Positions 54,901 to 60,900 of a stretch of DNA of 64,000 bases are shown here, piece by piece. Positions within the stretch are counted from its first letter, which is position 1. Each line of letters begins with the position of its first letter. The translations under genes were made by a program, and so were the position numbers. The notes under the pieces were generated by a model, which had not been told where the DNA came from, searched no databases, and saw nothing but the letters and a program-made list of their open reading frames with translations. Source of the stretch: Leptasterias polaris (lineage: Eukaryota > Echinodermata > Asteroidea > Forcipulatida > Asteriidae); NCBI GenBank assembly GCA_037783415.1, contig JAZGTN010000009.1:10850001-10914000 (forward strand). Reading direction: 5' to 3'.

Positions 54901-57900
54901 GGTTGACTGTGTACTGTAATGTAGATTCATTCCCCACATGATATCATGTTAAAGACTGCCGTAGTTCATCTATCATTCAAACCACAGGGAATGGTATTAA
55001 ATGGTCCAACAGTAGAAGGGTTAAGGCAAATAATGTCTTATCTTGCTTTGAGGTTTCTCTATCAATTTTGTGTTTATTTAATTGTTTTTCACAGATCATT
55101 ATAGGATAATGTCATCAGGCCATCTTCATATTCTTGATGTTTCTGAAGCGGATGAAGGTCACTTCACATGCTCAGCGACTAATCCTTTCCTCTCTAAGAC
55201 ACATAGTCTAGCAAATGGAACATCGTTAATCGTCATTGATGGTAAGTCAACAGAATCATGACTACATAATTTTTTTGTGATACACGGCCCTATTACTTTA
55301 TCTCATTCATATTCATGATCGAGAGCCGAATTCTCACTGGTCCAATGACCACTAAAAAAAATTTGTTATACAAGACCATATACCCCATTCATATTCATAA
55401 TCGAGAGCCGACTTCTAAATGGTCCAATGATCACTAAATCATTTGTTATTATACATGGGTTATTAGTATGCCTCATGCATATTCATGATCGAGAGCCATC
55501 TTCTAAATGGTCCAATGATCACTAAATCATTTTTTATTATGCATGGCCTTATCAGTATACCTCATTTTTAAATTAAATATATATTGGCCTCTGACTGGCA
55601 CCCCCGATCTAAGATATTGAAAAAGAATTGGGAGACTGCCATCATAGGGCTAGATAGCTCAGTTGCTGGAGCACCAGCCATTAATTCAAAGGTCGCAGGT
55701 TCAAATCCCATTCAAGTAAAGTTTCTTTGTTCACCATAATATTGAAATTCATCCTCCTTGTCCACGTGACAATTAAATTTGGTAAATCATCCAGCGCTTT
55801 GAATCAAATAGTGAAGTATTTGTTTCTTGATTACCTCCCTTCCCCGAACCACAGCCTCAGATGTTCAAACTGCTCCTTCCATCATGACCGCGAGAGGAGC
55901 CGTCGTCAACGTAAACGAGCGCGCCATCTTGGAGTGTCTACCAGACGGTGTACCCTTCCCTGAGGTGCGGTGGGAGAGAGTCGACCGTCCGATGCCTACC
56001 AATGCCATCCAGTATCCGGACAGTCTGGAGATCTACCCAGTCAGTAAAGGAGATGCAGGTATCTACAGGTGTACGGCTTGGAGTGGGGAAGAACACTCGG
56101 AGGGGTCAGAGGTCACATTAGAGGTTAAAGGTGAGGCATTTAGCATCTCTGTACCACTGTAAGGAAGATGTGAAGCAGTAGCAGGACTAGACATTTTCAT
56201 TTGAGATGCAAAGGGGGCAAAGACATAATTGGGGGGAGGGGTGCTATTTAGTCGCCCAACCATTCTTTTGTGCATTTTTTTGATCTCGTTTGGAAAAGGG
56301 GGCAAGGTGCCTGAGGTATACCATGCTTGATATTGGCAGAGAGTGTTGTCGTGTTCCCCCCTCCCCAAATGTGCTCATTCTTATACGCACTCCTCTCCTC
56401 TTGTACAGAAGTATCCCCCTAAAATATTTTTTCTTTTTCTTAAATGAGATTACCAGAACACAATGAAGATGCAATAGGAGGGGGGGGGGGAGATAAAAAC
56501 ATGCCACATAACGAGCACCGAATGTTCTTGGGGTGGGTGGGTCTCCAACCCCTCCTGCCCCTCCTCTGGTTCTGCCACTGATGTGTGAAGCAACTGTAGA
56601 TTGTTTTAACATTTTGAACCCTACTTAAATATTTCTGTTTTTGTTCTGGTTCTCCTTTGTGAAATCTTAGATGCTGTATCTATTTCCAAGGCACCCAAGG
56701 ATACCTATGTCGATCTTGGAGGTACCGGACGATTCAAATGCAGCGTCCGAGGGGTGAGAGAAGACCAAATAATGTGGCTCTTTAACGGGGAGAGAATATC
56801 CGAGATGAGCTATCGACATCAAATACTGGGTGAGGTTCATCTTTCAAAATCGTAGCCTGTAAATTTCTTAAAGCTGCTTAGGCATAAAAAGTAGCCAAGC
56901 ATAAAATAATTTTGATTACCAAAATAAGGTTACCAACCAAGGTACAATGTCATAAATATGTTCTGTCTTGTTTATAATGTGCTTCTTTATCATTTAAATG
57001 TAATTTTGATAAATGTACACTAAGTTTTTCGTAATTGTTGATCAAAAATTTAGGCCCCAACCTCAATGTTTTGAAAAACTAGAATTTCTTTGGCTGTTGA
57101 TGGCGTGCATCAAAATGACAATACTTTGACTACATGTGTGGGATGTTCCTTTGTTACACCTCTATGCTGCTACAAAGTGGCAGGGTTCTGCCCACGGTGG
57201 TCGGTGCCGGAAAACCAGACCGGCACTCATGATTCCCCGACCGGCACTCGCAGAATTTTTTCTATTTCCGACCACCACACATTTTCCCTTTTTTGGCCCA
57301 TTTCCTTCAAAATATTTTGAACAACGTGTAAAACAAATTATTTACCAGTAAACAGTTTTATCCAAAGTTTCGAGTAGCCTACTTCTTTGGTTTGAGTCTA
57401 TTTTAATGATCCAGGATCGAGTATTCCTCCCGCCTGTACGATGTACAATATATCCAACGCACGAAACCCGCATTGATTTTGCAATGGTTTCCAGTCACGC
57501 TGATTATAGCTTTACGCTTGGAATAACATGATTGCAGTTTCATCATGTTGCGAACCCTATTCTAAAGCGTTTAATACAACGGAAATGAACTGCAGAGTAA
57601 GCACCATGCTATAGATGCTGTAAATTGTTTTCCCATGGCGGTAAAGGCGTGCGCGCACTGAGGGCCTATTCAAGGCACAGCTAGCTGCAGGGCGCACGTG
57701 TGTAACCACTCTGTGCACGATCGAAAGGAAATTGACTTGACTGCACTAGGGGGGAAAAAAATTTCCGGCACTAAACAAATCCTGGGCAGAACCCTGAAGT
57801 GGTTATACAAAAAAAATGGAGCTTCCTCATATGGCGTAACATGAGTGATGACACAACAGGGCTGAGTGGTTAAGAGCATCGGATTCAAGTTCTGGTGGTT

Positions 57901-60900
57901 TGGTCATCGGGGTGTGGGTTCGAGTCCCGGTCATGACGCTTGTGTCCTTGAGCAAGACACTTTGCTATAATTGCTTCTCTTCACCCAGGGGTATAAATGG
58001 GTACCTGCAAGGGTAGAGGTTGATATTGTGTTTGAAAAAGCCTTCGGAGCGCTAAGGCAGCCCAGGGCTGTATACTCCCCAGGGAGCTGAGAAAGATTAA
58101 AAGGAATGTTATTGGCCCAATGACCAGGGCACTAATGTAAAGCGCATTGAGACGTTATTGTGAAATGCGCTATATAAGAACTAGTTATTATTATTATTAT
58201 ATTATTATTTTTGCAAATCTTTCTGAAAAGCACCGGAGAAGGGTATTCAAAATGATTGGTTTTTTACTCTTATTAAAATCTGAATCATCTCATGTGAACT
58301 CAATTTCCTTATTGATTGAAAACATTCTGAACTAATTTCAGCAAAGATCACTTGTTGCTGTTTCCGTTCATGTAGGTCTTTAAGATTTAACTCTTAATTT
58401 TTATAACTATTTCATGGATTTTTTTCACAGATGGTGAGCTTGTTATTCATGAGGTTCTACGATCTGATTTAGGTCCTTACCAATGTTTCATTCAAGCTGG
58501 TCATGAGAGCGAGCAAGCTACAGCCAGGCTCATGCTAAGAGGTAAGGGTGCCAATTGTCCCCACCAAGTCGGACCTAATATCGGTTCTGCTCCCCAGTGT
58601 CCCCTTATGTGGTGCTCGGCAAAAGTCGAACACTAACCATTTTGATAAAAAAAGTCTTCATCACATTTTCAGAATAAACTGATACAGATTTTTTGTGGGA
58701 TCCCTACTGCCTCAATCCTTCAAAATCAACCAATATGAGTTTATGTAGGATCCCTACTGCCTCAATCCTTCAAATCAACCAATATGAGTTTATGTAGGAT
58801 CCCTACTGCCTCAATCCTTCAAAATCAACCAATATGAGTTTATGTAGGATCCCTACTGCCTCAATCCTTCAAAATCAACCAATATGAGTTTATGTAGGAT
58901 CCCTACTGCCTCAATCCTTCAAAATCAACCAATATGAGTTGATGTAGGATCCCTACTGCCTCAATCCTTCAAAATCAACCAATATGAGTTGATGTAGGAT
59001 CCCTACTGCCTCAATCCTTCAAATCAACCAATATGAGTTGATGTAGGATCCCTACTGCCTCAATCCTTCAAAATCAACCAATATGAGTTGATGTAGGATC
59101 CCTACTGCCTCAATCCTTCAAAATCAACTGATATGAGTTTATCCTTCAAAGTCACCTGATATGGGTTTATGAAGGATCCCTACTGCCTCAATTTCTCAAA
59201 ATCAGCCAGTGTGAGTTTATGTAGAATCCCTACTGCCTCAATCCTTCGAGATCAACTGATGTCAATCTTGTAGGGTTGCTACTGACTCAATAACATAAAG
59301 GTCAAACTTGCCTCCTGAAAAGCAATAATATTTCTCAAAATCAGCCAGTGTGAGTTTATGTAGAATCTCTACTGCCTCAATCCTTCGAGATCAACTGATG
59401 TCAATCTTGTAGGGTTGCTACTGACTCAATAACATAAAGGTCAAACTTGCCTCCAGAAAAGCAATAATATTCAAGTACCTTACTCAAGGACACAAGTGTC
59501 ATGACCGGGATTCGAACCCAAGTCAAGTGCAGTAGACTGCTCGGCCACGACACGCAACTGGAATAAAAGTCGTCATGTGTTTGAGTGCACGATTAGTCTA
59601 GACGAAAGTATTTCTTATTGGATGTTTGTTTGTCTGTACCTTACAGAGGGTTTTCCCGATATAACCGACCCACCGATCAACACGACAGCCATTGAAGGTG
59701 AAAATGTTCTCCTCGCGTGTGGTACCACTGGTGACCCTATGCCAGTTGTTAGCTGGCATGACCCGCTGGAAACCGTTGTACGGAACACCAGGAGTATGAT
59801 TATGTCGGAAGAAACAGGTTAGTGAACCTCGACAAGGAGATTTTTTTTTTTCCCCCCCAAAAAGTGGGATTTTTACGAGATGGTAACCCTGACCGTCCCA
59901 AACACAAAAAACCAAAAACAACTGCATTTACATTGTTTATTTATTTTTTCTGATGGACTTTAATTAGTTAATTTATGTCATTCATAAATACCTGGGACAG
60001 TTAATCCATTCTGATTGGTTGAGAGGAGATCATGTGGCCATGTTTAAAGGCAAAGTATACCTTTGGTTTTAGGAAGTGTTTGACTGTTTTAATCCTATAT
60101 AAATGTAGATATATACAATAAAACTCACCTGTGAAAATTTCATTTCAAAAGGTGGTCGCGTTTTTGAGATATCGCTGAAAATCCGGAGCGAATAATGTCC
60201 ACGCAGGAAGAATAATTCCTAATAGGAATACACAATCTGAGAAGCGTTTCTGACAGAAACGTTTCTCAGATTCAAATTTAGAGGCGTACAAACTGATAGT
60301 TTTTTACATAACCACAAAACTTCAAAGTGAAATGTTTCTCAAAATGCTTTATACTGTCGAAAGCTGCTGTAGGCTTCTAACCAATAGGTTTTTATTAACT
60401 ACTACCTGGGCGGGAGGTAGGAAAATCGGCCGGGACTACTACTTTCACTTTGTGGATAACTACACTGCTGCGAAGCAAGTTCTTAATTGGTCTCAACGTT
60501 TCGACTAACTTGCTCTAGTCATAAGCAGGACAGTTCTTTTCAGAACTGAGAAGTCTCCCGAATTCCGAATATTCTACTCCGCGGCAGTAGAATAAATAGC
60601 AAGACAAATTCTCAAAGAACAAAATCTACCTAGCAAGTAGATATACACATGGTGTTACCGCAAACCAAATATACAATAGGTTTTTATTGCCATTAATTTT
60701 AAGAGTGATTACCAAACGTATACAGACCCTTTAAACGTGCGATTTAAACACGTTTGAGGAATGTTTAAACATTGATGGTTTTATGCTTTTTTATTCCACA
60801 CCTCAGGTGGGCTTACAATTTACAAAGTGGGACCAGTCGACGTCGGATGGTATCGATGCACTGCGACAAACAAACACGGACAGGTCATCGCAAAGGCTTA

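Larger units (their letters stand above)
53168..55094 (+). other. Intron 3, with MITE and tandem array
   Basis: It contains an inverted-ended CCGAATGATAAAACC/TTTATGAAATTGGGC element (53393-53597) and a degenerate tandem array at 54540-55025 (separate entry). The rest is AT-rich with no exon. Confidence 0.6.
58542..59646 (+). other. Intron 7, mostly tandem repeats
   Basis: It holds a 50-bp minisatellite (58690-59170), a 139-bp duplication (59192-59470) and an antisense SINE head (59475-59560). The acceptor CTGTACCTTACAG precedes exon 8. Confidence 0.7.
60048..60730. mobile_element. TTAA element in intron 8, with a nested insertion
   Basis: It lies between TTAA 60044-60047 and TTAA 60731-60734. 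Ends AGGCAAAGTATACCTTTGGT and complement of ACCAAACGTATACAGACCCT. It is the reversed relative of 21386-21769. The central palindrome AATCTGAGAAGCGTTTCTG / CAGAAACGTTTCTCAGATT lies at about 60236-60274. The unit at 60397-60673 interrupts it. Confidence 0.82.

Noticed and set aside
55645..55725. Functional tRNA gene
   Set aside because: A and B boxes are visible, but no acceptor stem pairs, and related sequences lie elsewhere in the window, so it is a SINE remnant.
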